DNA of 64,000 nucleotides, taken from Isoetes taiwanensis. Lineage: Eukaryota; Streptophyta; Lycopodiopsida; Isoetales; Isoetaceae. The position numbers were made by a program, and so were the translations under genes. The notes below the pieces were generated by a model that ran no database searches, was not told the origin of the DNA, and worked only from the letters and a program-made list of their open reading frames with translations. This document shows, one piece after another, positions 10,886 to 21,457 of the stretch. The stretch covers positions 4,565,454 through 4,629,453 of the forward strand of contig JAJEKV010000033.1 of NCBI GenBank assembly GCA_021234155.1, read 5' to 3'. Within the stretch, counting starts at the first letter, position 1. The number at the start of each line of letters is the position of its first letter.

Positions 10886-11918
10886 ATGGCACCCAGAAGA
10901 ACTAATGAGGCATCAGAGCCTAATGAAACACAGGATAATCATGAAGCTACTGCAATACCAACTGTTACTATACAAGCAAATGCAGGTATGCCTTATCAAT
11001 ACTTTGAGCTAAATGTGCCTATTCCAGTCCCTGTTTTTGATCCGAGCATGAATGCCAATAATTTCCTCAAAACTTTTGAAGAATACTATCAAGAATATGG
11101 TTACAAAAAAGGCTGTAAGTTCTCTGAGTTTAAAAAATGTTTCAAGAATGATGAAGTCAGAGCTTGGTTAGAGTATGTTGTAAGTTTAGGCACCAATTCT
11201 TGGGAGGAGTTGGTTAAAAAGTTTCTAGCACGGTTTGGAAGAGTCTTGGACCCCCAAGATTTAATCTTTGAGTTGCAAACTTTTCGCATCAAACATGGTG
11301 AGAGTGTACACCAATATGTTGAAAGATTCAATCACTATCTTGTCAAGTGCCAAGTTAATCATGTTCCTAACCATACCCTGCATCTAGTGGCTTCTTTTAT
11401 CAGGGGATTAAGCAGCAGGCCAAGGGTGCACAGAAAGCTTTTGAAGATCCAAAAACAAGAGGGATTTGATACAATACACAAGGCCTTTACCAAGGCTACT
11501 GAAATTGCAGATATGATATCTTACTTGCCAGATGATGTGCACTTACCAAGTGATCCTTTTTTTCCAGATTATGAGCAAGAGTATATGGGAGCAGAACCTG
11601 TACAGCATCTGTTTATGCTGTCCAAAAAGAGAAGAAAAAGGTTAAGATGGAAGATGATGATGCTCCTACAAAGCCAGATGTGAGGGCGAGATTACCAAAA
11701 TGTCCGAGGCATTGGTTGAGGTAACCAAACAACTTCAAGAGCTGAAGAGCTCAAAGGTTAAAAAGAAAACTTACCCTCCATGTGTGCATTGCTTTAGAGA
11801 TACTCATTCTTCTCGATTCTTCTTTGGTATAGGCCATGCCCCAAGTGTGGAAAAAAGAGGTCATTTTGGTAAAGAGTGTCCTGTATGTGAATTCTATAAG
11901 GTCAGAGGGACATTATGA
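10886..11918 (+). pseudogene. gag: Gypsy Gag (capsid and zinc knuckle), broken
   Basis: Gag assembles the virus-like particle. The 265-residue frame 10886-11683 starts at ATG 44 nt into the internal region. It has the retrotransposon Gag capsid fold, seen as WEELVKKFLARFGR at about residues 110-125, then ELQTFRIKHGESVHQYVERF. After a stop at 11683 a second frame (11700-11918) carries a damaged zinc knuckle with CVHC near its start and a GHFGKEC block near its end. Its spacing no longer fits a clean CX2CX4HX4C. Intact Gag would read through both parts. Confidence 0.8.
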
Positions 11919-12162
11919 GGATAGGTGCAAAGGTGTTAAAGAGTATTTTTGAAAACAAGAAAAGTCCAAAGTTAATGAGCCAAATGCATCTATAAGGTTT
12001 GTGCAGGAAAATTGAGGAACAAGAGGAGATAATGGTCATCCCACACGGAAAAATGAATAATGCCAAAGAAAAAGAAGCAACACATGAGGAAGCTGACATC
12101 TTGAAACATAGGGAAGCCGAGCAAAGGCGTGGTCATGCCTCCTCCTCCTCCGCTTTCGAAAT

Positions 12163-12700
12163 TTGTCAAGAAAGAAAAAGAGTGTGAGGACTTTGAATAT
12201 TTACTTGAAAAAATTCGAAAATTTGTGTAGATTTGTTGACCTTGCTCAAGATAGCCCCTTCTTACGAAAAAAGGTTCTCAATCTGACTAAGGAAGATGAG
12301 TTTGCCCTAACAAACCACATTGAGGAGCACATGCTCACCCGGGATGATCATGATCCCGGAGCTTTTACTTGTGTTGCCAAAATGGGAGGAAAGATCTTAA
12401 CCAAGGTTACGCTAGATGGAGGATCACCTTTGAATGTAATGCCACATCATGTTATGAGGATGTGTGGTCTAGAAATAGACAAGAAAGCTCCAATGATCTT
12501 AAAGTCTTTCTCTAACACAAAAATCAATCCAGTTGGAATAGTTAGCAACGTGCCTATTGATGTTGAAGGAATAATGGTTGCGACTAACTTTGTTGTGGTT
12601 GCTTTTGAAGGAATAGGGGACAAATCAGATATTTATGACCTACTTTTGGGCAGAAAATGGCTTTCTGATTGATGCTAGGCCCAAGATGGTCGAGGCACGG
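12163..12700 (+). pseudogene. Gypsy aspartic protease
   Basis: This domain cleaves the Gag-Pol polyprotein. The frame 12163-12672 holds LTKVTLDGGSPLNVMP at about residues 78-93, where DGGS takes the place of the usual D-S/T-G triad; DGGS variants are common in plant Tat-type Gypsy proteases. The C-terminal flap/hydrophobic block is DLLLGRKWL. A frame shift near 12665 passes the sequence to the next frame, which carries on with ARPKMVEARECTI. Confidence 0.8.
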
Positions 12701-13264
12701 GAATGCACTATTTCAAATGGCAAGAAAAAGGTAACATTGTACAATAAGTTAGGAGAGTTTGAAAACATGAATTTCATTGAAGAAGAAATGCTGTTATCAC
12801 ATCCGTGTGGAGAATTTGAGATGAATGCAGTAGAGTTGGAGTCTAACATGAAGGTTCCAAAAGAGTTAGCTTCAGCTAAAATAGGTAATTTTGCTTATTT
12901 ATGGTTTGATGGTGGTGTCTCCAAAAGACTTAATGTGGCATCTTCTGCTACTATCCTTAAGGATGCCTCTAATAGGTTGCTGGCTAAAGTAGGAAGAATT
13001 TATCCCAATGTCACTTCTAACATGGCAGAGTACAAGGCATTAATTGCAGGTCTTCAAGAGGCAAGAAATCTAAACATCAGTGATGTTATTATCTTTGGAG
13101 ACTCTCAGCTTGTCTGCAGGCAAATATCAGGGGAGTATCAGGCCAAGAGTGAAGACATGATGCAGCTTAGAGATCAAGCTATGCTGGAACTAAGAAATTT
13201 TAGAACTTGGGAGCTTTGCCATGTGCCAAGGGAGCAAAATTGTGAAGCAGATTCGCTATCGTAA
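12635..13264 (+). pseudogene. Archaeal-type RNase H domain located before RT
   Basis: An RNase H (RVT_3 / aRNH type) degrades RNA in RNA:DNA hybrids during reverse transcription. Catalytic-type landmarks in order are LWFDGGVSK (first Asp, about 12898), NMAEYKALIAGL (Glu, about 13020), FGDSQLVCRQISGEYQ (second Asp, about 13096) and HVPREQNCEADSLS (last Asp, about 13215-13258). All four acidic positions appear present. The N-terminal part of this frame is the tail of the protease. In the usual plant Tat order this domain follows the RT-linked RNase H and precedes integrase; here it lies between protease and RT. The frame ends at a TAA 157 nt before the RT frame. Confidence 0.82.
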
Positions 13265-13420
13265 GTGTGCTATTGGAACACTTAGTGAGGGAGCAGTTCA
13301 AGAAGATGAGCTTGAGAAAAAAATCTGCAGAACGGCTGCATACCCTATCCCGTAATCAATGCAAGTGAAGACAAACAGGTAAGGGAAATCAAGGTAAACA
13401 AAAGGGGTCTAGACAGGGTA

Positions 13421-14377
13421 TTGTATGTAGGTGACTTGTTTAAAGAAGAAGACAATGCCTTTGTTACTAAATTCTTTGATGATTGGAAGGATATCTTTGC
13501 TTGGGATTATGATGAGTTGGTTGGTGTTGACAAAAAGATTTGTGAGTTTGAAATCAAGATCAAGGAAGGTATGAAACCTGTTATACAAAAGCTAAGAAGG
13601 ATTAACGCTTCTTTATTAGGTTTAATTAAGGAAGAGTTATACAAGATGAAAGATGCAGGTGTGATTGCAGAAATTGTGAATCCTGAGTGGTTATCTTGCA
13701 TTGTTCCTGTTGAAAAAAAAAATAAGACTATCAGAATTTGCATAGATTATAGAGATCTAAACAAAGCCACTATCAAAGATTGCTATCCATTGCCATTTCT
13801 GGAAGAAGTGCTGCATGCTGTGGCAGGGAAAGAAATTTATTCATTCTTAGATGGCTTTTCAGGTTTTAATCAAATAAGCATTAAGGAAAGTGATCAGCCA
13901 AAAACTTCATTCATTACACCTTGGGGAACATTTGCTATGAAAAGGATGCCATTTGGATTGATGAATGCATCTGCAACATTCCAAAGAGCCATGGATACAA
14001 TTTTTAGAGAAATGTCTGCCAATACTTTTCGTGTATTTTTAGATGACCTTTGTTTAGGAACTTCTCTGAAAAAACATTTTGATATGCTAACCTTGCTGTT
14101 TGATTTGTGTAGAAAAGGAGGAGTAAGTTTGAACCCCAAAAAGTGTATTTTTTTATCCTCTAAAGGAGAATTGCTTGGGCATGTAGTATCTACAGCAGGA
14201 ATTCAAATATCTGAAAGTAAGGTTGAAGCTCTAAGGAAATTGGCACCTCCAAAAACTCTCAAGCAGGTTAAAAGCTTCATGGGGATGACCAGCTTCTTGA
14301 GAATGTATGTCCCTCATTTTTCCCACACTATGAGCCCAATTTCTAACCTCACAAAGGTTGGGAAATTCTCCGTGTGA
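13421..14377 (+). pseudogene. Gypsy reverse transcriptase
   Basis: A 318-residue frame spans fingers, palm and part of the thumb of a Ty3/Gypsy RT. Motifs seen are IRICIDYRDLNKAT (about residue 105), PLPFLEEVLHAVAG, FSFLDGFSGFNQI-type block (YSFLDGFSGFNQI, catalytic Asp), TPWGTFAMKRMPFGLMNA, and VFLDDLCLGTS in place of the usual YIDD box (FLDD keeps both aspartates). GHVVSTAGIQI and the SFMGMTSFLRMYVPHF block follow. The start assigned is only the first in-frame codon; the native polyprotein has no separate start. A frameshift at about 14375 ends it. Confidence 0.88.
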
Positions 14378-14940
14378 AAGCAAACATATCCTAGTAGATT
14401 GGGATGAGCAATGCCAAGACTCTTTTGACAAGATCATTGATGCCATTTGCAAATCTATCTTACTTAAACCCCCGATCTAGAAAAGCCCTTCAAAGCATAT
14501 ATCAGTGTCACAAAAAGGCAATTGGCTTGGCATTTTGCAAGAGGACCATGTAATTGCTTTTGCAAGCAAAATATGGTCCGATCTTTGGGTTGAGGTATCC
14601 CATTGGAGAAAAGTCAAAGCAGACTTTGATATTCCCCGATAGAGAGACAAGGACATCTTCTTCAGAACAATCAGGTGCAAGTATTCATGAGACAAAATCC
14701 TTTCTCACTCCTCTTTGCAAAAAAGCAACCAAAGGCCAAATTGTGCGGGTGGGCCCAGTAAAATCCAAGCTTATGATATCACCGTAAAGGTGGTAAAATT
14801 GATCGAGAATCCCAGCTCCTATCTTCCACATGTGTTGTTTGAGCATGAGGATCAAGATGATTTATGTAGTGATGACAATCTAACAAACTCGATTTCTTTT
14901 GATGCGAGAAAATATTGACCGCAATTTGACATCGAAACTA
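14378..14940 (+). pseudogene. Degenerate RT-linked RNase H and linker
   Basis: Short pieces in all three frames recall the RT-associated RNase H: SFDKIIDAICKS, KPFKAYISVT, KKAIGLAFCK and HVIAFASK in the expected order between 14400 and 14570. The remainder of the domain, with its E..Y..EK block, is missing or unreadable. ENPSSYLPHVLFEH (about 14800-14850) belongs to the RNase H-integrase linker. Several stops and frameshifts make this part non-functional. Confidence 0.6.
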
Positions 14941-16115
14941 TCTTAAGAGCAATGAGTTGCCCAAGAATTTGAGTGGCGGATCAAGAAAGAAGATTCAAGG
15001 ACAAGTGCAAAAAGTTCGGGCTAATTGAAGGGATCCTATGCAAAGTTGACAAGGAAGGAGTCCCCCTTGAGATGTGTGGATGAAGAAGAGGCCAAAATGA
15101 TAATTGAAGCATGTCATGAGGGAGTTTGTGGAGGACACTTTGCAGCAGAGATACAAGCGCAAAAAGATCCTAAGGTCGGGTTACTTTTGGCCCACTCTTT
15201 TAAGGATTGTTATGAGACTATAAAATCTTTGTCACAAATGTCGGATCTTTGGCAAAAAGACTTTGCGGCCCAAATGCCTACGACCGCCATAACCTCCCCG
15301 GACCTTTCCAAATGTGGGGGCTGGATTTTATAGGCCCCATAGATCCATCTTCCTCAGCTCAACACCAGTTCATATTAGTTGCCACGATTACTTTTACCAA
15401 ATGGGCAGAGGCAATTCCTTTGAGAGAAGCCAATGCCCAAGCCACTGCAAGATTTCTGCATGAAAATATTTGTGCGAGATTTGGTATCCCTTTCAAAATA
15501 GTTTCTGATAGAGGCAGCCAGTTCATCAACCATACAATTGCACTACTTCTAGCCACCTTGAAAGTCAAACATACCAAGAGTTCATCCTATTACCCTCAAG
15601 GAAATGGCCGGGCGAGAATCAACCAACAAGACTCTCAAATCTATCACGAAAAAGACCATCGATATTTCAAAAAAGGATTGGCATTTAAAACTCCATGATG
15701 CACTTTGGGCATACAGAACTACCATCAAAGTGGCTACAAAGCATACTCCTTTCAGTTTGGTATATGGGATAGAGTCAGTATTTGCTGTAGAATTAGAGCT
15801 TCCATCACTCAGACTGGCTTATCAGATTAGTTTGGAAATGGATGAGGCTCTAAAAGACAGCATTTGTGAGATTGATGCAGCTTGAGGAGCATAGATATGA
15901 GGCTGAGAATGCAGTGATGAGAAAAAAGGCTAAAGATATTGCAGCCTTCAAAGCAGCACACAAATTGCAGGGAGTTTTGAAAATAGGAGAGTTAGTGTTG
16001 AAGTGGAACAAGGCAAGGGAAGACACAGCATCCAAATTTGAGAATCTTTGGGAGGGACCATTTGAAGTGATAGGGACGGTGGCAAAATTCATATTGGCTG
16101 AAAGATATTACTGAT
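14941..16115 (+). pseudogene. Gypsy integrase, frameshifted
   Basis: Integrase inserts the cDNA into the genome. The N-terminal HHCC finger begins with CHEGVCGGHFAAE (about 15112-15150); its CxxC half is out of frame. The core (15249-15698) has MWGLDFIGPID (first Asp), FKIVSDRGSQF (second Asp) and YYPQGNGR. The catalytic Glu lies in the next frame (GRESTNKTLK, 15604 onward), so a one-base shift falls exactly at the end of the DDE triad. ALWAYRTT and PFSLVYG follow. A third frame (15866-16114) ends with KFENLWEGPFEV, the C-terminal SH3-like module. At least three frame breaks are present. Confidence 0.85.
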
Positions 16116-16245
16116 GGCAGAGGATTGATGAATCCTATCAACATTGTGCACCTAAAAAGGTATTGGCAACAACATATTGCCCTTGCTTTGTTCAACTGAA
16201 ATTTTTATGATAAGATGTAGCTAGGTTTAGTTAGTGCATTCTTTG

Positions 16246-16283
<38 letters not shown>
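16246..16283 (+). repeat. (A)38 tract
   Basis: An uninterrupted run of 38 A, 130 nt after the integrase frame ends. It could be slippage, or the tail of a small retroposed piece. Confidence 0.9.
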
Positions 16284-16284
<1 letters not shown>

Positions 16285-18074
16285 CAAAATATAAGAAAAA
16301 AAAGCTTCAATGGGGTAAAAGCAAAAAATCAATTAAGCCTATCTTAGTAAGTCTAGTTACGCTTTAAAGTTATTATCCGGTGTGCTAATGAGTTTCTAAG
16401 TGTTGCAAGTACTAAAAAAGTCGTGCGGGTTGTGATCAACCGAGGGAATGAATTAATCGCGATCATAGTTCCATGCGGTGCATCCGAACATGTCATTCAC
16501 ACATCTCTTCCACTACATTACATTATTCCTCATCATCCGGAGTTGTTGCCATTACCTCCATACCAAAGAACTCATTTAAAACTAACAAGCTTTATCTTCA
16601 CATGCGGGTGCATCCTCATGTTTACATCCATTTGTCACCTGATCAAGAGTTGACCTCATTACATCCCGAAAACCCCTACATCTTCATAAATTTTCCAAGT
16701 TCAAGCCATACCACCATCCCCGCGGCTTCTCATAACTAAAGAGATTTATTTTCCATGCAGGTTCATCTGAAAGAAACATCATTCATATATACATTCATAA
16801 TGCCAAATCCATCACTTTCAAATCCATATGCAGGTCATTGAGTTGCCAACCATATTCTCACATTGGCAACTGGCTGGAGCTATGTCAAGAATTACCAAGC
16901 AGACTAGTCAAAGGGGCTGGTAGACCAGCCTTCTCTTTTTAGTTTGGCATAATGCTTTGCCATGCCATGGCGAAGATGGAAGAGCCAAGCACATATTTTG
17001 CACTAATCCTCTCGGTTTGATTCAGGTTGCAAGACATTAAGGAAATGCTTCACTAGCATACATCAAAGTTTGAAGAGCAAAGGAAGGACAATTGACTCAA
17101 GTCACTCAAGAGATACAAGAGGTCAAACAAGCAAAGAAAGTGAAGAGAAGAGGAGAAAGAAGACCCCTTGAAGAGCATTCCATGGTATGTAACTATTTGT
17201 GATCTTGGCATCTTTTGGCATTTCTGATTCCCTTCCCCATTTACTCCACCATCCTAAATAACCATTGAACCTTGACTCCTTGCTCATATACCTCCCAAAG
17301 TCAAACTTGACCTTGAAAGTTCTTTCTAGTCAAAATACACCTTCATGAAACAACCACTTGCTTCATCATCCACTAGTTCAAAAGTGACTTGACTTGGTCA
17401 TAATTTTGCTCATGAACCCATGCAACTTGAGCAAAGTGAAAAGAAAGGTTGCAAAAAATTCTAAGGGAAGTGCTCAAAGTTCAAATGTGCCCAAGGAGAT
17501 GCATTAAAGTTGCTCCACAAAATTTTTTGGCTTCTAAATAAGCACTTGATATGCCAAGTCACTCTACACCTCTCTTCACACGCCAAGTCATCATACCCAT
17601 CACCATTCTAGCTATCTCATCTCAAACTCTCTCATTCAAATCAAAATTCATATCAAAGCATTAAACTAGCATCATTGTTGCCACATCACCTTTGACACCT
17701 CATCACTCACACACATCATCTCCACATCATTCAAAATTTTGACTAGAGAGAATTTTCAAATTCAAGTGGGCTGACACGTCATCATTCCCATTGGCCACGT
17801 CACACCACCTCGCCTTGTCATCACTTTCAAATGCCACTTCATCCATTCCTTAAGCTCATTTTTTGTCTAAATTCCAAAGAGCTCCATTGTGAAAAGAGAT
17901 CCCAGAATATCATAGGGTACAAAAAAAGATTCCCCTAGAAAAAAAGAATTTTGAAAAAAAGCTTTGTTTTGGGCATTATATGTGCTTCCTAGGGAATCGT
18001 GCCATAGGGTTTAGGGTGTTGCAAAAATTTTCCTATCTACCCCCTGTCTAATTTCTCTTTCCATTAATCCCCCA

Positions 18075-18185
18075 TGCCGCGTGGAGCATCCCGGGCGCGT
18101 GTGGGGCGGTGGAGGTACCGGATCCCACGTGGACATTTGACGCTATAATCGAGATATTCAATTTTCTTATCCTTATATACCTTGG
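18075..18185 (+). promoter_or_regulatory. Promoter-like block in Gypsy 3' region
   Basis: CACGTG (G-box) at 18126-18131 within CCCACGTGG, and TATATA about 42 nt later at 18174-18179. The block is markedly more GC-rich than its surroundings. The 70-bp LTRs show no promoter motifs, so transcription may start from here or elsewhere inside the element. This is inference only. Confidence 0.35.
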
Positions 18186-19400
18186 CCGCCAAAATCGATC
18201 AGGCTGTGGGATATTGAGCTTGAACTACCAAAAACCTAAATCTGGGAACGCCAAGATCCGCTCAATCCGCCAAACAAACCATTAAATCACTACCTAAACC
18301 GGCGAATCATCATGTTTAATGCCATGAATGCTTAGTGCGAGCTAGAAGACAGAAGATTCGAGGGAAATAATGAAGATCTCAACGGAACAGAGCATTCTAC
18401 AAAAGGGGCTTTTCTGCACAGAAGATTCTCGAGGGCTTTGAGGCAAAGAAGGATTTTCTGGCTTTGAAGAAGGACCGGCTTGATGATCTTGAGCTTGATT
18501 CTGACCTCCTATGTTCACCTTTGATTCAGATTATTGACTTAATTCTCTGGATTTTTTTACGCGCACCCTATTTGATCCTCATGCCCCAAGACCCCGAGCT
18601 TGGGATATTACATTGTATCTTTTGAGTGGTGATTGAATTGAAAATCCGACCTTTGTAGCAATTTGTTTGAGTTGCATTGTGATTCTTTTTCAAAAGCAAA
18701 CAATTGTTAGAGGCTAGGTGTCTAGCACCTGTACAAACTATCAGCTGCGCGTTGTCTGCCTATGTAGCAAATCTTTAGAGAGTGCAGAAACCAAATTCCT
18801 GTCAAAACAAAAATTGCAGTACCAACACAAGCCAGTACTTCCAGATCATGAGGTATTGCATAACAAGCGTGGAGCATAGGAAAGCAATTGTTTGAGTGTC
18901 AATCCTGCCAAACTAAATGTGTGGAACTAGGCAATGCTAGACACGCGTGCAGTTCACCTTTAGAAAATATTTTCTTTCAAGGTCTTTCTCTTCTCACAAT
19001 CTTAGGCAAAAGATTATCAAAAGCAAAAATTAGGTCCCTCTCTGTCAAAGAGAAAGATTGGCCCCTGGTGTGCAAACAAATCTGAGAAGAATAGAGCTGA
19101 AAACTCCAGAAAATTCATTGCCAATATCGAGTTTCAAACTTCAACTCTCTGCCAGGGATATTGACCAAAAATTGACTGGGTCAGTGATCTGATCTTGGCC
19201 TATCTAACCTATTCTGACCTCGCTGGGTTTTTGCAGTCTGTTAGTATCAAGTGTTGAGCATCTTGAGGAGAGATACCCATGCCCATAGCTTCATAGATCA
19301 CATTCTGCAAGTTATTTTGTGGAGCAGACTTTTTTGTCTTCAGGGAAACACACTCCTAGTGAACTGCTGTACATTTTTTCTGGAATCTTTGCACTCAGAG

Positions 19401-19470
19401 TGGTTGCCTTAAGCAACCTGGAGGTTCTAAACCACTGAGGTTGAAGGTTTTGCCAGGAACACCTTCAACA
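19401..19470 (+). repeat. 3' LTR, 70 bp
   Basis: Identical to 10773-10842, with the same two stem-loops. It is followed directly by CCCCT and the resumed host exon. Confidence 0.82.
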
Positions 19471-20420
19471 CCCCTCTCCTCCTCCCATATATGACTCACT
19501 AAAGGAAGGGGCCTCCCATGAACCAAAGTTCAAGGCTACTGTGGTTGTTAATGGCTCTAGCTATGAACCTGATCTAGGGTTTCCAAATTTGAAGGATGTG
19601 GAGCATGCAGCTGCAAAGATAGCCCTTGATGCCATTCTTAAAACTGAAAATGTTCCTGTTGAACAATCTCAATTCGTGAGATGCAGATATTTGTTTGCTC
19701 CTGCCTCATCAACATACTTTTCTTTATTTAGTTGCGTATAATTTTCTATGTTCTCTTTTTGTGCAGCAGCAATCTGGCCTTTGTAAAAATATAATGCAGG
19801 AGTATGCACAGCTTAATGGCACATTTTATTCAGGCGGTGCTTCCAAAAACAAAAAAGATGCTGAAATTAGAGCTGCACGCACTGCTCTTATAGCGATACA
19901 ATCCACAGAGTTGGAAGAAGGTAAGGCATGCCATGCAAAGTTGTTGGAAGTGCTTTTCTTTTTATTGCTAAATTTGTTTCCATTGCAGTTGTTCCTGCAC
20001 CTGTCACAGTGCCACCGGCGTCCAAGGAAGAGAAACAAGTTGCCCCAGAAGAGACAAAAGTTCTCCAGGACAAAAGTAAGGTAGAAATTAAAGAGAGTCT
20101 TAACAGATCCTGTAAGAAACGGAAAGTAACTCCTTCAAAAACACCCCCAAGCAAGAAATATGAAGCTGAAGGTTTAAAATCCGAGCAACCAGTAGTATCA
20201 AAGCAGCAGGAAGTTACCAGGGTGAATGAAGCATGTTCATTGGCATGGTATGGTTAGACAGTTTGCTTGCTATATCTCTTAATAAAAATGTGTGTTTGTT
20301 TCTTTTGACAGTGTGGCAAATTTGTTGGAGTTAAAGATCCTGCCAGTTTTCCACTGCGTCAAATTTTTAATTGGCAATTTAGGGCGTGCTACAAACTGTG
20401 GGCTGGCCATGGTCATACCA
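19471..20420 (+). pseudogene. dsRNA-binding protein gene, downstream exons
   Basis: Similar to plant DRB/HYL1-type proteins, which bind double-stranded RNA and assist Dicer-like enzymes. Exon pieces fit GT..AG rules with consistent phase: 19471-19675 (phase 0 end), 19767-19920 (phase 1 end), 19989 to about 20219, then possibly from 20312. dsRBD1 half: PIYDSLKEGASHEPKFK, TVVVNGSSYEP, DVEHAAAKIALDAI. dsRBD2: SGLCKNIMQEYAQ joined directly to LNGTFYSGGASKNKKDAEI and AARTALIAIQS; the central ~25 residues of the domain are missing with no splice signal there. Exon 3 is lysine-rich with CKKRK, a possible nuclear signal. The first exon is split by the Gypsy element and the gene lies between Helitron termini, so it is probably a captured, non-functional fragment. 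A native gene colonised by transposons is the alternative. Confidence 0.72.
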
Positions 20421-20504
20421 ACTAAAATTCATGGCAACAAACATGTTATGGCTGATATTAGACAAGTTAAATTTCACATGGTGCATCTTCTACTACTGCT
20501 TTAG

Positions 20505-21420
20505 ATTGTTGTATTGGTTGTAGCAGAAAATGTTTTTTCCTTTTTTCCTTTTATATCGTGGGATTTATGGCAAAAGTAAGCTCCGGGGTTTCTAAAAGTG
20601 TGTTTGAACATATGCATGCCATAACAGATGTAAAAAGGGAACTAAGAATTACAAGTTATCATCAATTTCCAGTCATATTTTGATGTATTCAATTTATGCC
20701 ACATTGCGATATTCTAGAGAAGCAAAAAATATAAAAGAAGACCACGAAAGATACCTATTTGAAGATGAATCCAGTAACATTTTGACATCAACAAACTATT
20801 ATTCATAATAAAACTTAAACACATGTACACCCTTGCCAAGCTCCACACACAATATCAATGTTGTTATATGTAAAATCTTACCCATAAGCAGACACATCTT
20901 TTACGCATACGACAAACAAATTAAACAAACACTTCTTTTCCTATTTATACATCCTTGCATGTTGTGGCTAAGGCCGAATACTATAGGGCTCTCCAAATAT
21001 CTTTTCCTTGCTACTATTATTATGTAACATTATTCATTCCTTCTAATAGCAAGAAGAATTCAGAGAACAAGCCACATCCCTTAAACACAAATGATCAATA
21101 AGCAATTTTCGTTATATGTTGAACAAACCACAAAGTAACTTACTATTAGCTGTAAACCATCAACACAACCAACTATATATATATTTTTTTTGAAGAACCC
21201 ACAAACAAACTTACATTACTAGACCACATTCTCAAGATGGAGCTCCATATTCCGCAAATTCAAAGTTCAACTCATTCACTCATGCTCCCATGAACATTTG
21301 TCAAGCATGAAATGCACCAACCTTTAAATCATATAAGCTAAAATCATCTCCCTTCTCTCATTTTCATTATTTCAAATTTTAATAGTGTGTTTACAACATG
21401 GCTACCTACAATATAATCGT
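20505..21420. other. AT-rich stretch before Helitron 3' end
   Basis: No gene is seen. It is low-complexity A/T-rich sequence leading into the Helitron 3' hairpin. Confidence 0.5.
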
Positions 21421-21426
21421 ATTTAT

Positions 21427-21456
21427 GCCCGGCAACGCCGGGCACCCGTTACTAGT
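21427..21456 (+). repeat. Helitron 1 3' terminus (hairpin + CTAG|T)
   Basis: A GC-only 7-bp stem with an AAC loop, then ACCCGTTA and CTAGT. Same family as 28543-28571. Confidence 0.8.
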
Positions 21457-21457
21457 T

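Larger units (their letters stand above)
16116..19400 (+). other. Long non-coding 3' region of the Gypsy element
   Basis: About 3.3 kb without a convincing ORF between integrase and the 3' LTR. It starts with a 38-nt A run (16246-16283), continues with pyrimidine-rich CATCATTC-like sequence (16.5-17.9 kb), and contains a GC-richer block at 18060-18200 with a G-box and TATA-like motif. Long 3' non-coding regions are usual in the Tat branch. I cannot exclude a nested degenerate element. Confidence 0.6.
10773..19470 (+). mobile_element. Ty3/Gypsy retrotransposon with 70-bp LTRs (Tat-like, decayed)
   Basis: A full-length element of 8,698 bp bounded by two identical 70-bp direct repeats (10773-10842 and 19401-19470), each starting TGG and ending ACA. 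The left repeat is followed after 3 nt by a primer-binding site. Runs of C flank both ends (CCCC shared, the residue of a 4-5-bp target duplication). Internal order: Gag, aspartic protease, archaeal-type RNase H, reverse transcriptase, degenerate RT-linked RNase H, integrase, then about 3.3 kb of non-coding 3' sequence. The upstream RNase H and long 3' non-coding tract point to the Tat branch of plant Gypsy. Multiple frameshifts and stops make it non-autonomous, although the LTRs are identical. No convincing polypurine tract precedes the 3' LTR (CACTCAGAG). Confidence 0.82.
7896..21455 (+). mobile_element. Candidate non-autonomous Helitron 1 with dsRBP gene cargo
   Basis: The 5' end is TCTATTGTTTAAATTTGG, preceded by A. 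The 3' end is a 7-bp perfect stem (GCCCGGC, loop AAC, GCCGGGC; 21427-21443), then 8 nt, then CTAG (21452-21455), then T. This is the diagnostic Helitron layout of 5' TC, 3' hairpin plus CTRR, and insertion between A and T with no target duplication. The first ~190 bp match the start of the next element (21458-21650), and homology stops exactly at the TC. Cargo includes exons of a dsRNA-binding protein gene and intron-like sequence. An 8.7-kb Gypsy element inserted later accounts for most of the length. No Rep/helicase is encoded. The two ends are consistent with one element, but a third 5'-like terminus at 9395 means the true boundary could differ. Confidence 0.62.

Noticed and set aside
19401-19470. 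Longer 3' LTR extending left into 16.5-19.4 kb
   Set aside because: No part of that region recurs upstream of 10773; homology between the two ends is confined to 70 bp.
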